40,529 nucleotides of DNA from Boseongicola sp. SB0662_bin_57 (lineage in GTDB: Bacteria; Pseudomonadota; Alphaproteobacteria; Rhodobacterales; Rhodobacteraceae). The position numbers and the translations under genes are program-made. Below the pieces are notes generated by a model. It saw only the letters and a program-made list of their open reading frames with translations, was not told where the DNA came from and did no database searches. The DNA lies in NCBI GenBank assembly GCA_009839535.1, contig VXPN01000263.1:1-40529 (forward strand). The letters run 5' to 3'. Below are positions 9,164 through 18,440 of this stretch, one piece after another; the stretch's first letter is position 1, and the number at the start of each line of letters is the position of its first letter.

Positions 9164-11800
9164 TCATGGCGTTGTCGGAATTCGCAATGTACTGGAATTT
9201 GCAAAGTAGCGAGGGAGCTTGGCCTTCCACTCGCTCATCAGGATCAAGGCGCCCTCGACGGTTTCGCCGCTGTTAACCAATTCCAACTCGCCAACCGGCG
9301 TGGCATTGTCCCAACGGAAGTGATCCGAGAGGAAGGAAAGAACCTCCCGCTTGTAGGCCGTGTCGAGGTTGTCAAGCTGGTCGCCCTTGGTCTCGAGAGC
9401 CACGATCCGCCTGGCCGCTCCCTCACGCCGGACGGCAAAGATGAAGTCCGGGTAGATCTTCGCCGACTTCCACCCTTGGATGCCGTACTGCTTTCGCGCG
9501 ACGTTGCGGTGCCACCAGTCAAGCGTCTTCTCGCCGTCGATGTAGACCGCCACATCCCGCTCGTCACGGTTCATCTCGTTCTCGTAGACGGGCGAGAACA
9601 GGCTCCTTTCAAGCGGGCCGCCTGATTGGCTCGCGAGCTGGCGAGCGTTCTTTGGCTCAGTGGTCTCAACCCTTAAGGGCATTCGCCAGTTGCGGCCGTC
9701 GAGCCGCAAACGGAACTGAATGCGGCCCTCAAGCACCTCGTCCTTGAAATGGGCTTCGGCGCACGCGTTTCGCTTGACGTCTAGCCCCTTGCGCAGCTCT
9801 TCCACGATCAAGCTGGCGGTCCGGCCGAGCATGGCGTCGTCGAATCCTCGCGCCCGAAGTGCCGCCACCGTTGCGCCGACGATCTCGCGCCCCACGAAGG
9901 CGTTCTGAACGATGTCCGAGATCATCCGGACCGCGTGGGCCGGATCAAAGGCAAGGCTCTCCGGACTTTCAGTGACGGTCTTGCTGACGAACGGTTCGCC
10001 GCCCGTGTGCGCGATGCCGATCCTCTGGAGCTGGCTTTCCGCCGCTTGCGCGTTATCGGGCACGATCTCCGAGATTTCCTGCGGATCAAAGCCCCGCCAG
10101 TCGATCCTGGAGAGCAGATCCGTCTCGTAGTCTAGCTCGCGCGCGTCGCCACCTTCGACCACCATGACCTTCGGAAGATAGATTTCCGTTTTGGCGAAAG
10201 CCGGGCGGCGCTTGATCGGGCGGGGCGTGTCGCCGTTCCCGTCCTCGCCGTCCTGGGTCACGCTCAGGACCAGATCGCCGAGCCCGTCCCGTTCCAGGCC
10301 TTCCTTGATTCCGGCGACAACCGTCGCCGTGTTTGCGTGGTGCGTGATCACGTGGCACTCGTCGAGGGCCTCGACACCCGTCTTCAGGGCACCCGGCTGC
10401 CGGAGAATGCGGCCGACGAGCTGCGTCATGGCCTTCAGGTTGGAACTGGCAGCAAGGCTGCACAGCACGTAGGCGAACGGACAGTCCCAGCCCTCCTGAA
10501 GGGCCTGCTTGGTGACTATCGCCCGGACCCTGCTGGTCGAGGACAGAAGGTCCTGGTTCTCGGGGGCCTTCAGGTCGTTTTGCTGGGCCGTCTTGATCGC
10601 GATCTCCGCTTCATCGAAGCCGGCCGTCAGGAGCCATTCCTTCACGTCTTCGGCGTGGACATGGCCGCTTTCGCGCTGTTCGGCACCCGTGCGCTCGACC
10701 TGGATCAGCATGATCGGACGGATGTACCTGCCGGTTTCGGACAGCAGCGTCCGTGCTTCGGCATCCAGCGCCTGAAGCTTGGCCAGGGCGGCGTTCAGTG
10801 TCGCCTTCCAGTCGTTGCCCTGCCGGGGATCGAGGTTGAGCGGCATCTTGATCATGCCCTCCCGGTCCAGCTCGCGGCCTGTCACCTCGATCAGGACATT
10901 GGCGTAACGCCCGGCGTGATGTTTCCTCCTGCCGCCCGGCTTGACGTCCTGCGGCGTGGCGGTCAGCTCCAGGACGAAGCACGGATTGAAGCCGTAAAGC
11001 GTCCTGAACGCCAGGTCGGTGATGGCGCGGTGCCCTTCGTCCAGAACGACGACGGGACGGATGAGCCGCAAGGCGTTGCCAAGGGAGTCCTTCACCATCG
11101 GGAACATGTCGTCATAGGCGGCGAGGTTTGGAGTCGCCTCAAGCGCGGCCTTGTGCGCCAACTGCTCGCCCTCCGGCGGGAAGAAGCCATGCACGTCTCC
11201 CCGGTCCTGGAACATCTTCAGGGATTCCTGCGTCTCGCGGTTGGCTGACTGAAGCATGAGCAGCATCACGCAGAGATTGGATTCCACGTCTCGGGCGTCG
11301 AGACGGTCCGTCTTCTCCATGATCTTCACGCGTCCGGCGGCAGCGCGGTCGAGCGCCTGCCGGTAGGGATGCTGGCGGTTCTTCAGGTGCTTCAGGGTCT
11401 GCGTGTAGATCGCCTCGTTCGGCACGATCCACAGGACGAAGCCCGTGTTTTGTTCCAGATAGCGCCCCAGGATCCGGGACACGGACGAGATGGCAATCCA
11501 GGTCTTGCCGCCCGCCGTGGGCACCTTGAGAACGGCGTTCGGCACGGGGCGGTTGCGGCCGTCCCGTCTAGGCGAGAAAGGAATGTTCTTTCGGGACTTT
11601 GGCAGCCTGCGTTCCGAGCGAAGCACCTCCCATGCCTTCTCGGCTAAGTCGGGAATGGGAACGTCAAGATCGGGCTCGACGGCCGCAAGGGCCGCGATCC
11701 TGTCCGCCTTGCCCTTCTCCTCCTTGAGAACGTCGAGATAGCCTTCCAGCGCCGAGAACGCGCGATTCTGGTAGTCGAGTTTTCGAAAGCTGAAGCCCAA
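9164..11800 (-). CDS. res: Type III restriction enzyme, Res subunit (DEAD-like helicase plus nuclease)
   Basis: Predicted 878 residues. The start is taken as TTG 11800, five bases after the Mod stop, with GGAG eight bases before it; the chain then opens GFSFRKLDYQNRA, a usual Res beginning. Motifs in order: Walker A PTAGGKT with Lys99, motif II DEGH at 254-257, TATP, a motif V region QEGWDCPFAYV, motif VI QLVGRILRQP, and a C-terminal PD-(D/E)XK nuclease with YPDF (Asp785) and ALETKGDQ (Glu803, Lys805). All catalytic residues are present. Res works in a complex with Mod: it uses ATP to follow or communicate along DNA after Mod binds an asymmetric site, and cuts when two sites meet. It is followed after 13 bases by the giant repeat protein, so the two are likely cotranscribed. 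A longer reading from 11914 would overlap Mod and is less likely. Confidence 0.93.
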   Translation of the reverse strand: MGFSFRKLDYQNRAFSALEGYLDVLKEEKGKADRIAALAAVEPDLDVPIPDLAEKAWEVLRSERRLPKSRKNIPFSPRRDGRNRPVPNAVLKVPTAGGKTWIAISSVSRILGRYLEQNTGFVLWIVPNEAIYTQTLKHLKNRQHPYRQALDRAAAGRVKIMEKTDRLDARDVESNLCVMLLMLQSANRETQESLKMFQDRGDVHGFFPPEGEQLAHKAALEATPNLAAYDDMFPMVKDSLGNALRLIRPVVVLDEGHRAITDLAFRTLYGFNPCFVLELTATPQDVKPGGRRKHHAGRYANVLIEVTGRELDREGMIKMPLNLDPRQGNDWKATLNAALAKLQALDAEARTLLSETGRYIRPIMLIQVERTGAEQRESGHVHAEDVKEWLLTAGFDEAEIAIKTAQQNDLKAPENQDLLSSTSRVRAIVTKQALQEGWDCPFAYVLCSLAASSNLKAMTQLVGRILRQPGALKTGVEALDECHVITHHANTATVVAGIKEGLERDGLGDLVLSVTQDGEDGNGDTPRPIKRRPAFAKTEIYLPKVMVVEGGDARELDYETDLLSRIDWRGFDPQEISEIVPDNAQAAESQLQRIGIAHTGGEPFVSKTVTESPESLAFDPAHAVRMISDIVQNAFVGREIVGATVAALRARGFDDAMLGRTASLIVEELRKGLDVKRNACAEAHFKDEVLEGRIQFRLRLDGRNWRMPLRVETTEPKNARQLASQSGGPLERSLFSPVYENEMNRDERDVAVYIDGEKTLDWWHRNVARKQYGIQGWKSAKIYPDFIFAVRREGAARRIVALETKGDQLDNLDTAYKREVLSFLSDHFRWDNATPVGELELVNSGETVEGALILMSEWKAKLPRYFANSSTLRIPTTP

Positions 11801-11804
11801 GGGA

Positions 11805-13577
11805 TCAACTCCGGTCGATGCGATAGAGGGCGAAGGGCAGTGGCACAAATTCAACCGGGATGTTCTGCTCGGCCAGCATCTTCTGGCTGACGTACCTGGC
11901 TGGCGCGAACACAAGGTGCCGTGCCTCCGGATCCGTCTCTGCGAATTCCTTTGCCCGCTTGAGCGTCAACGCCGATTCCGGGGACTTGAGCCAGTCCAGG
12001 TCGGGCCTGTAGATCAACCAGACATGCTGACCCTCCGTCGCCCCGAGATGGAATTCGCTTTCGCGCATGACGTTCGGATCGAGAGCTCGGGCGGTCGCCA
12101 TGTGAAAGAGAACGGAGCCAATCGCGTCATAGGTCGGCAGCGTTTCGCCACGGAGCACCTTGTCCAGCTCTATCGGATCGCCAAGAGTGCAGTAGGTGAA
12201 GCTCCCGCCAAGGCCGTCGGTGCGTTCCTCGACGGCCTTCTCTCCCGTGACGATCAGCTCGCCGTCCGTCACGGTCTTCTTGATGGCGTCGTATTCGTGG
12301 CCGTGCAGGTTTTCGATCCCGTCAACGGATTCGTGGAGCTTTTGCCCCTGTTTGAGTTTGGTCCACGTCAGCTTTTCGCGGAGAAGCTCGGTGCGCTGCG
12401 TGCCCCGGTAAGCGTGGCCGTTGATCACACGGCGCACCCGCTCCGCAGTTAGCCTGTCCGCATAGTCTTCCATCTCGATCAGGATGAACCGGCGATTTCC
12501 GCCATCCCGCTTGTTTGCCTGCAAGACTGCCTGAGCAGTGGTGCCTGATCCAGCGAAACTGTCGAGGACCAGAGCGTCTTCCTTGGGATGTTGCGAGACC
12601 AGGAATTCAATCAGGTCCGGCGGTTTGGGAAATTCGAAGTCACGATTGCCCATTATCCGTTCAAAGGCGACAGTTCCATCGCGTGTGTGAATCGGCAACT
12701 CAATCACGCTGGATGTATTGGTATGGTCGCCAAGATCGTCGAGAAACACTTTCTCTCTGGGACGGCCCTTTGCATCTGGAGGCCAAAGCACGCGCCCTTC
12801 GTCGATCAGGCGTTTCATTCGTTCCTGACCATATCGCCATCCTCTCTTGGGGCAGCCGAAGTTGAGTCCGGTCTCCGGATCGATCAGGTCGTAATGCAAG
12901 TTTGGCCTTGCTTCCCTTGATGCCATGCCAACCATGTTGCCACTGGACCACGGTCCTCGCTCGTCTTCGTCGGGATTCTGGAAGCTGGCTCCAAGTCTTT
13001 GATCGCCGAGGATGCCCTTCCCCACGACAATGATGAATTCATGATCGTTGGAAAGCCCGCTCTTGTTCCGGTTGTCCTTGTTCTGACGCGACTTCCAGAC
13101 GAGCTGGCCTATGAAGTTTTCCGGGCCGAATATCTCCCAGACAAGATGAACGAGACGGGCGTTTTCGATGTCGTCGATCGAGATGAAGAGCAGTCCGTCA
13201 TCTGCCAGCAGCTCTCTCAGCAGCCGCAGCCTGGGCCACATCATGGCGCACCACTTGTCGTGACGTAGGCCGTCCTCGATTCCAACCGGATTGGATTCGA
13301 GCCATTCCCTGATCATTGGGGCGTTGACGTTGTCGTTGTAGCGCCAGCCTTCGTTGCCGGTGTTGTACGGCGGGTCTATGAAGATGCAGTCCACCTTTCC
13401 CGCGTAGAGCGGCATGAGCGCCTTGAGGGCGTGCAGGTTGTCTCCGTGAACGATCAGGTTGCCGTCGAGCGCCACAGGACCGATGCCCTTGCTCTCCTCT
13501 GGCACCAGCGGCCTGAACGGCACCGCAAGATGGTGGTTGTAGACAAACTCCTTGCCTTTGAAGTTAAGTTCCGTCAT
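11805..13577 (-). CDS. mod: Type III DNA adenine methyltransferase, Mod subunit
   Basis: 590 residues from ATG 13577, with AGAGAGG six bases upstream; an in-frame ATG 33 bases further up is less well placed. The catalytic motif IV IDPPYNTG is at 68-75 and the AdoMet motif LDSFAGSGTT ends at 347. This order, catalytic motif first, is that of beta-class N6-adenine methyltransferases such as EcoP1 and EcoP15 Mod. The stretch between them should hold the target recognition domain; the C-terminal third is less conserved and would contact Res. Mod modifies one strand of an asymmetric site and also guides Res to unmodified DNA. The recognition sequence cannot be read from the protein. The gap of 183 bases to the upstream gene contains a TTGACA (13668-13673, minus sense) but no matching -10, so a separate promoter is unproven. 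Confidence 0.93.
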   Translation of the reverse strand: MTELNFKGKEFVYNHHLAVPFRPLVPEESKGIGPVALDGNLIVHGDNLHALKALMPLYAGKVDCIFIDPPYNTGNEGWRYNDNVNAPMIREWLESNPVGIEDGLRHDKWCAMMWPRLRLLRELLADDGLLFISIDDIENARLVHLVWEIFGPENFIGQLVWKSRQNKDNRNKSGLSNDHEFIIVVGKGILGDQRLGASFQNPDEDERGPWSSGNMVGMASREARPNLHYDLIDPETGLNFGCPKRGWRYGQERMKRLIDEGRVLWPPDAKGRPREKVFLDDLGDHTNTSSVIELPIHTRDGTVAFERIMGNRDFEFPKPPDLIEFLVSQHPKEDALVLDSFAGSGTTAQAVLQANKRDGGNRRFILIEMEDYADRLTAERVRRVINGHAYRGTQRTELLREKLTWTKLKQGQKLHESVDGIENLHGHEYDAIKKTVTDGELIVTGEKAVEERTDGLGGSFTYCTLGDPIELDKVLRGETLPTYDAIGSVLFHMATARALDPNVMRESEFHLGATEGQHVWLIYRPDLDWLKSPESALTLKRAKEFAETDPEARHLVFAPARYVSQKMLAEQNIPVEFVPLPFALYRIDRS

Positions 13578-13760
13578 GCGTGCCTCTCTTGAAGAGCCGT
13601 CGCGCTGCATGAAAGCAGCCGCGGCTCGTCTGTATCATTCCAAAGCCAACTTGCGAGAGCCATCCTTTGTCAAGACCCGCAAATTGCCATGAGCCGCTCA
13701 CTCGTGCTGACCGTGGCCAACTCTTCGCCGGGCAAAACCCAACTCAATCCGGACATCGAC

Positions 13761-16700
13761 TTATCCGGAGCGCAGAGACCTGAGCCACTCCAGCGTCTTG
13801 AGGACGGGTGCGTTCTGCTGGTCCACCGGGATGTGGGGTGGTTCATCCAAGTCCAGGACTACGGTCGTCATGTCGTTGGTTGGTATTTCCCATGCGTTGA
13901 TGACGGCCAGATCACGCTTGCCTATTGGCAGGTCGAAAATGGGCTTTGGCGCCGCCTGCTCGTTTGGCATGTGTGCGGGCATCAGCACATACCGACCATG
14001 ACGCGCGTACTCCGCGAGGAACTGATCAAGGTTCTGTGTCGAATTCGGGTACATGCGATGGAAGCGTGACACAAATCCGAGGACATTCTCATCCGATAGG
14101 GGAACATTGTCCGGGTTTGGGCTGACCATCACGGCATACGCAGCAGGCCTGTCGCGCGATATGCCGCGAACGATCGTGATCTTGAGATCGTCCTTGAAGT
14201 CGTCATCGCCGTACCGTTTGCGCCAAGACCTGAAGATGTCTTTGGCGGCCGCAAGGTTCTTGTACACAAGTCCCAGCATGGGCGGCTGCATGTCGGGACC
14301 GGGCGGGGACCTCATGAAGAGGGTGGCGTACCATTTCGCCTTGTCCCACTTTTGCACATCAATGGGCGAGATCCAGCGCGTCTTCGAGTGCTTGCCTTTG
14401 GCCACATCCCGCAGTTCTTTGGGCGCAAGGCCTTCGCCACGCTTTGCGTTGCCAATCGACTTGATTGCATCTGGAACTGGTGCGGGGGGCCAAGCTTCCG
14501 TGCGTTTGACTTCATAGATGGGATCGGCAGGATCGATCCAATCGGCGAGCGAAAGCCGTGCGCGATCACCATGCAGTTCATCAAGCATCATGGGAACGTT
14601 AGAGAACGTCAGCGCGCGATCCAGGGCGCGTTCATCTTCGAACAGCGCCTTTCCCCACGTCTCGGCATCCAGAGGCGCAGCGAAGCGAAGGAAGATCTCG
14701 AGAACGGCATCCTTCATCCAACGCGGAAACGACAGCACGTCTTCCTTGGTCTTGTATTCCATGACCAAGCGATGCGTGATCGTACCGACCGGCTCGCCTT
14801 CAACATCGGAAAACGTCAGAACCGGGCTGAGGCCAACGTCATCGGACGGCATTACCCGCAGTTGCAAGTGGTCCACCTGAGGAAAGATGCGATGATCGAG
14901 ACTCGTCGCAAGCAAGGCTTCCAGTGACCCAAGGACGGCCTCGCCAATTCCGATGGAAACAAGATTGTTGGTGCAGGCCACCTCGATGCGGCACCCGAGC
15001 ACGTTGGATGAGAGCGTGACGGTTTCCCCAAGGGCGAAATCTGGAACCGGATAGTCCGCTTTCACGCCGGATTCGCGCAAGTCTCGCATGATGGTCTCTA
15101 CCCCTTCAGATGTTTCTTGGTCCGGCATCCAACCTTCCATTCTCAGGATGTCTTCATTGCCCATCAGGTAGAGCAGAGCGCAGCGTGACATCGGCAACGC
15201 GAGCCTTTCGAGGGCGTCGGGAAGTTGAGCGATGTCGCCCAATTCAGCGACGGGTGTTTGCAACAGCAGCGATGCGATCTGCGTCATGTGCGCCGCATGC
15301 ATCTGGTCGAGGCGGCGACGCTGCCCGTCAGTGCGCGCTTGTGCGTTGCGAACGATCAGCTCCAACTCGTGCGCACTCAAGATCTGTGGAACGCGACCGA
15401 GTTTCAATTCGGTATCGAAGTGCCTGGACAAGACAGAAGCCCGAAGCGCGCCAATGCTGCCATGCCTCTTGAAGTTCGAGAATTCCTGACTGACGGCGGC
15501 GAGGGTGTAGTTCCTGGCAGCCCACGGAAGGCCGACTTCTTCGAAGGCGAATCCTGCGCCTATCAAGGCGTCGACAAGGACGTCTTCGTACTCCTCCTTG
15601 ATGAGGAGCGTGAGGGCGCGGCCGAACCAGCGGATCGCTTCGCAGGGCAGTCCCTTTGCAAGCTTCTGGTACGCCCGTTGCACGTTCTTCCCTGCCGCCT
15701 CGCCTTCCCCGCTACGTGACGCGAGGGCATCGGTGATAGTTTCGAACAGCGTGTCGAATTCGTCGCTGTCAGCGATGAACTCGCCGATTTGTGTGAGGGC
15801 ATCTGCGATGCTGGTGAACGGGAATGTCCCTAGCCCTTCGGCTCGTTTGATGACGTCGGTGAACGAGACCCAGATGTCCTTGAGCGGGTCGTCGCGATGC
15901 TCAACTCCTTTTTCGGAGACGCGGGTCATCAGCAACATGGCTTCGGCATGTAGCGCGTTGTTTGGGCGGTTGGTCTGCACCGCCAGGGCTTCCAGCGCGG
16001 ACTTGAGTGCGGCGGTGCGGTCCTTGAGCTTTCCTTTCGATGCTTCCATCGAACCCGTATGAACACTCACTCGTATGAGGGGCAGCAAATTGCTCAGACG
16101 CTCCAGATCATTCGCATCGTCGGAACCGAGAGCTAGACGTTCGACATCGTCATAGAGTTCAGACGTGCGAAGGTGGTCCTCATGCCAGAAATGAGAGGTC
16201 CACGCCCACTCGTAGGCAATCGCGAGTTCGAGCCTTTTGAGGTATTTGTCTCGCGCGAGACGAAGTGCGCGATCGAAACGCCCGTTCACGTCGGCGCTCG
16301 AATGCTCCAATCCTCGAGCCAGAAGCGCGGCACGCCGTGCATCCTCGACCAGCGCGACAGATTGCCCCTGATACTGCGAGGCGTCAGCGATCCTTGCCTC
16401 AAGGGCCTCCAGTTCCGCCGAGCGTTTCGTATCACTTGGCCCCTGCTTCCTGGCTTGCTTCTCCGTACCCTTGCCAACGCCAAGCTCCTCGACGGCAATG
16501 GCCATGCTGTCGTGCTTGAAGACGCGGTCGAGCAGCCACGTGCGATCCAGAATTGTGACTGGAATGCCGTGCTCCTTTGTCAGCCCGTCCTGCAGGTCGG
16601 CCGATTTCTTCGCAGGGACGAACTGGTTCGTTACGCAGATGATCTGATCGTAATCTCGCTTGGTGCCAGCGATTGCGGCGACGTCAGACCTGATTTTCGG

Positions 16701-17084
16701 TCGCCAGTCCTTCTTGGCGCTGAACGCGAAGGCCTTGCGCTCGCCGGCCTTGTCGTTGTCGGGCACGTACCAGCGTGCAGAGACTTCACTCGACACGGGG
16801 AATGTCTCTGCGTCGGTCTTGCCGTCACCCCCTCCAATCGGACCCGTCTGAGGACGAATGTTCGGCGCGATGAACTTTTCGCAAAGGCGCTGCGCGAAAT
16901 TCTCGAATGCGGTTTCGTCCTTCTGGTTGGTGAGCGTATCGAGGTGGTGGGACAAAACTTCGCGGCCGACCTCGTATTCCACTTCCGACACTGAATCGGA
17001 GAACAGGTCGGGGTGGCGGTCGCGCATGTAGCGGGACGGCGCATACTTCGTTTCAACGGGTGCGGTCTTTGCTTGTTCGGTCAT
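13761..17084 (-). CDS. Large protein with N-terminal PD-(D/E)XK-like domain and helical repeats
   Basis: 1107 residues from ATG 17084, without a clear ribosome-binding site. Residues 55-200 look like a restriction-endonuclease fold of the Mrr kind: a helix with FENFAQRLCE, then GPIGGGDGKTDAET (Asp87, Asp91), a strand FAFSAKKDW (Lys124, Lys125), and later IICVTNQF and VTILDRTWLLD. Typical Mrr enzymes have Q or E before the Lys; here Ser122 takes that place, so activity is uncertain. From about 215 to 640 the chain is helical and TPR-like. Residues 640-1107 form another domain rich in beta strands with no match I know. It is the first gene of the four-gene block, whose members follow in the same direction. 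A nuclease or effector that cooperates with the type III enzyme is the simplest reading, but this is inference. Confidence 0.72.
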   Translation of the reverse strand: MTEQAKTAPVETKYAPSRYMRDRHPDLFSDSVSEVEYEVGREVLSHHLDTLTNQKDETAFENFAQRLCEKFIAPNIRPQTGPIGGGDGKTDAETFPVSSEVSARWYVPDNDKAGERKAFAFSAKKDWRPKIRSDVAAIAGTKRDYDQIICVTNQFVPAKKSADLQDGLTKEHGIPVTILDRTWLLDRVFKHDSMAIAVEELGVGKGTEKQARKQGPSDTKRSAELEALEARIADASQYQGQSVALVEDARRAALLARGLEHSSADVNGRFDRALRLARDKYLKRLELAIAYEWAWTSHFWHEDHLRTSELYDDVERLALGSDDANDLERLSNLLPLIRVSVHTGSMEASKGKLKDRTAALKSALEALAVQTNRPNNALHAEAMLLMTRVSEKGVEHRDDPLKDIWVSFTDVIKRAEGLGTFPFTSIADALTQIGEFIADSDEFDTLFETITDALASRSGEGEAAGKNVQRAYQKLAKGLPCEAIRWFGRALTLLIKEEYEDVLVDALIGAGFAFEEVGLPWAARNYTLAAVSQEFSNFKRHGSIGALRASVLSRHFDTELKLGRVPQILSAHELELIVRNAQARTDGQRRRLDQMHAAHMTQIASLLLQTPVAELGDIAQLPDALERLALPMSRCALLYLMGNEDILRMEGWMPDQETSEGVETIMRDLRESGVKADYPVPDFALGETVTLSSNVLGCRIEVACTNNLVSIGIGEAVLGSLEALLATSLDHRIFPQVDHLQLRVMPSDDVGLSPVLTFSDVEGEPVGTITHRLVMEYKTKEDVLSFPRWMKDAVLEIFLRFAAPLDAETWGKALFEDERALDRALTFSNVPMMLDELHGDRARLSLADWIDPADPIYEVKRTEAWPPAPVPDAIKSIGNAKRGEGLAPKELRDVAKGKHSKTRWISPIDVQKWDKAKWYATLFMRSPPGPDMQPPMLGLVYKNLAAAKDIFRSWRKRYGDDDFKDDLKITIVRGISRDRPAAYAVMVSPNPDNVPLSDENVLGFVSRFHRMYPNSTQNLDQFLAEYARHGRYVLMPAHMPNEQAAPKPIFDLPIGKRDLAVINAWEIPTNDMTTVVLDLDEPPHIPVDQQNAPVLKTLEWLRSLRSG

Positions 17085-17107
17085 GGGTCAACAACTTGGG
17101 ATGTAGC

Positions 17108-17127
17108 ACCACTTAAGAAGTAGTGGT
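17108..17127. promoter_or_regulatory. Inverted repeat upstream of the restriction block, possible operator
   Basis: ACCACT at 17108-17113 mirrors AGTGGT at 17122-17127, and inside it ACTT-AAG-AAGT forms a second palindrome sharing bases with the first. The site ends 24 bases upstream of the ATG at 17084, where a promoter or operator of the block would be expected. No clear -35/-10 pair is visible around it, and no regulator gene is adjacent, so its role is a suggestion. Confidence 0.35.
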
Positions 17128-17266
17128 CGTTATGGAAAGCCCCAAATGTAGCGTACGACTCGTGAAGGTCTACGCTAAACGGCCGCTCAACGCGCCCGAC
17201 GCAGCGGTGGTCCAATTTCTCTTCAGATGTCGTCTGGTGGCGTAGCGGAATTCCGTAGAAGGTTGC

Positions 17267-17485
17267 TCAACACCGCTCGAATTCGGGGAAGATCCCGCGG
17301 TCGTGCTCGGCTCCCTGGTCCCGGACCAGGCCGAGCTCCCGCCCCAGCGTCTCCTGCCGCCTGCACCACGGCGACGGGTTCCAGGACATGGACTCGCGGT
17401 GCAGCGCGTGAAGCGTCGCCTTCGCCCTCTCCCTCGCCGCGCCGCCGGGCAGCCGCTCCATGACCGGCCCCTTGAGCGTCGGCAC
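17267..17485 (-). CDS. Small hypothetical protein in the mobilization region
   Basis: 72 residues from GTG 17485 (MPTLKGPVMERLPGG...), ending in GIFPEFERC. It is Arg- and Glu-rich with several Trp and Cys residues, and its composition is protein-like in this frame only. There is an in-frame stop shortly upstream, so it is not the tail of a longer gene read in the same frame. It lies in the same direction as, and 243 bases downstream of, the DUF6118 gene. No function is known to me; an internal ATG at residue 9 is a possible start. Confidence 0.5.
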   Translation of the reverse strand: MPTLKGPVMERLPGGAARERAKATLHALHRESMSWNPSPWCRRQETLGRELGLVRDQGAEHDRGIFPEFERC

Positions 17486-17728
17486 GGCAAATGATGGTGC
17501 GGCTTTCAGATTGTTCGATGGTCTTTGTGAGGTGTCGTTCGGTCAACGTTGGCGCAGCAAGTCGTTCCGGACGGGCGGAGCCTGACCACCTTGAGATCGT
17601 TGAGGGCGAGGCGATCGGCGGCCTCGAGGCCGGGTTCCGGATCGTGCGGGAGCGGCAGCGTTCGTGTCGCCGGCCAAGGCCGGATTTGGGTTGGGCGGCG
17701 GTTCCGGGAATCGGGACCGGCGAGTCCG
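17486..17728. other. Short gap after the DUF6118 gene
   Basis: No supported gene. It contains CCGGCC-AA-GGCCGG, a short perfect inverted repeat near 17670, without a following T tract on either strand, so it is not a convincing terminator. One minus-strand frame reads through as protein-like text for about 30 codons but has no start, stop context or recognisable family. Confidence 0.35.
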
Positions 17729-18424
17729 TCAAAATGACGGCGGGGCCACGTTGATCCTGCAGGACACGATCCCGCCGCGCTCCCTGGCCGACTCCACGCA
17801 CCTGTCAAGGGATTCGCGGTCATGCCTGTATATCCTGTTCGCGCGGACGAGGTTTGAATGGGACTTGCGGTCGGAGTAGTAGAGAATGTCCAGTCCCGTC
17901 TGCCAGGACGTCTCGGAATTCGCCGCGCGCCAGAACCAGCTGGCGTGCACGGGGTGAACGGCGACCGCGGCGACGAGCCACAGGACAGCCATCGCGCCGG
18001 CCCCGGCCGCGAGGAACGCCATGTTCCGCCTGTGCTGCCTGCGGGCGTCCCGGTCCCGCTTGAGCGCCTCGCCGACCATGGCGGTCGCGGCGTCGAGCGC
18101 CTTCCTCGACTTTGCGGCCTCCTCCCGGAAAAGGGCGACCGCGCTGGCGGCCGCCGCGTCCATCACGGCGGCATGGTCCTCCGCCGTGGTGGCGAGCGCC
18201 GGCGCGGCCCCGACGGCCTTGATCCCCTCGGTGTTGGCCTTGACAGCCTTCGCCAACGCGCCGATGTCGCTCCCGTAGTCCGCCGGGGTCTCCCTCTCGT
18301 CAAGCAGCTCGTAGATCGCCTCCAGGGCCTTGCGCTGCACCGACATCTCCGCGACGAGGTCGGCGATCGTGCTCGCCCGCCCAGGCCCGCCGTCCTGCTG
18401 CATCCGTCCGTCCCTCTCCGTCAT
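17729..18424 (-). CDS. DUF6118-type membrane-anchored protein
   Basis: 231 residues from ATG 18424, with GGGAGG eight bases upstream and 16 bases after the relaxase stop. Residues 20-130 are Ala- and Lys-rich helices, probably a coiled coil. Residues 135-156 form a single membrane segment (MAFLAAGAGAMAVLWLVAAV). The C-terminal part has three Trp close together and a pair of Cys, which may lie outside the membrane. The architecture and the place directly after a TraA-like relaxase match the DUF6118 family as I remember it from alphaproteobacterial mobile elements. Its job is not established; a link between relaxosome and membrane or transfer machinery is possible. Very high GC, like its neighbours. 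Confidence 0.68.
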   Translation of the reverse strand: MTERDGRMQQDGGPGRASTIADLVAEMSVQRKALEAIYELLDERETPADYGSDIGALAKAVKANTEGIKAVGAAPALATTAEDHAAVMDAAAASAVALFREEAAKSRKALDAATAMVGEALKRDRDARRQHRRNMAFLAAGAGAMAVLWLVAAVAVHPVHASWFWRAANSETSWQTGLDILYYSDRKSHSNLVRANRIYRHDRESLDRCVESARERGGIVSCRINVAPPSF

Positions 18425-18440
18425 CCGCCGTCCTCCCGCC

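Noticed and set aside
10337..11248. A 303-codon plus-strand frame opposite res
   Set aside because: Shadow of the res coding strand, which carries all helicase motifs.
13668..13673. TTGACA (minus sense) as the -35 of a mod promoter
   Set aside because: No acceptable -10 at 16-18 bases; GATACA is too far away.
17669..17683. Inverted repeat CCGGCC-AA-GGCCGG as a terminator
   Set aside because: Short stem and no T tract on either strand.
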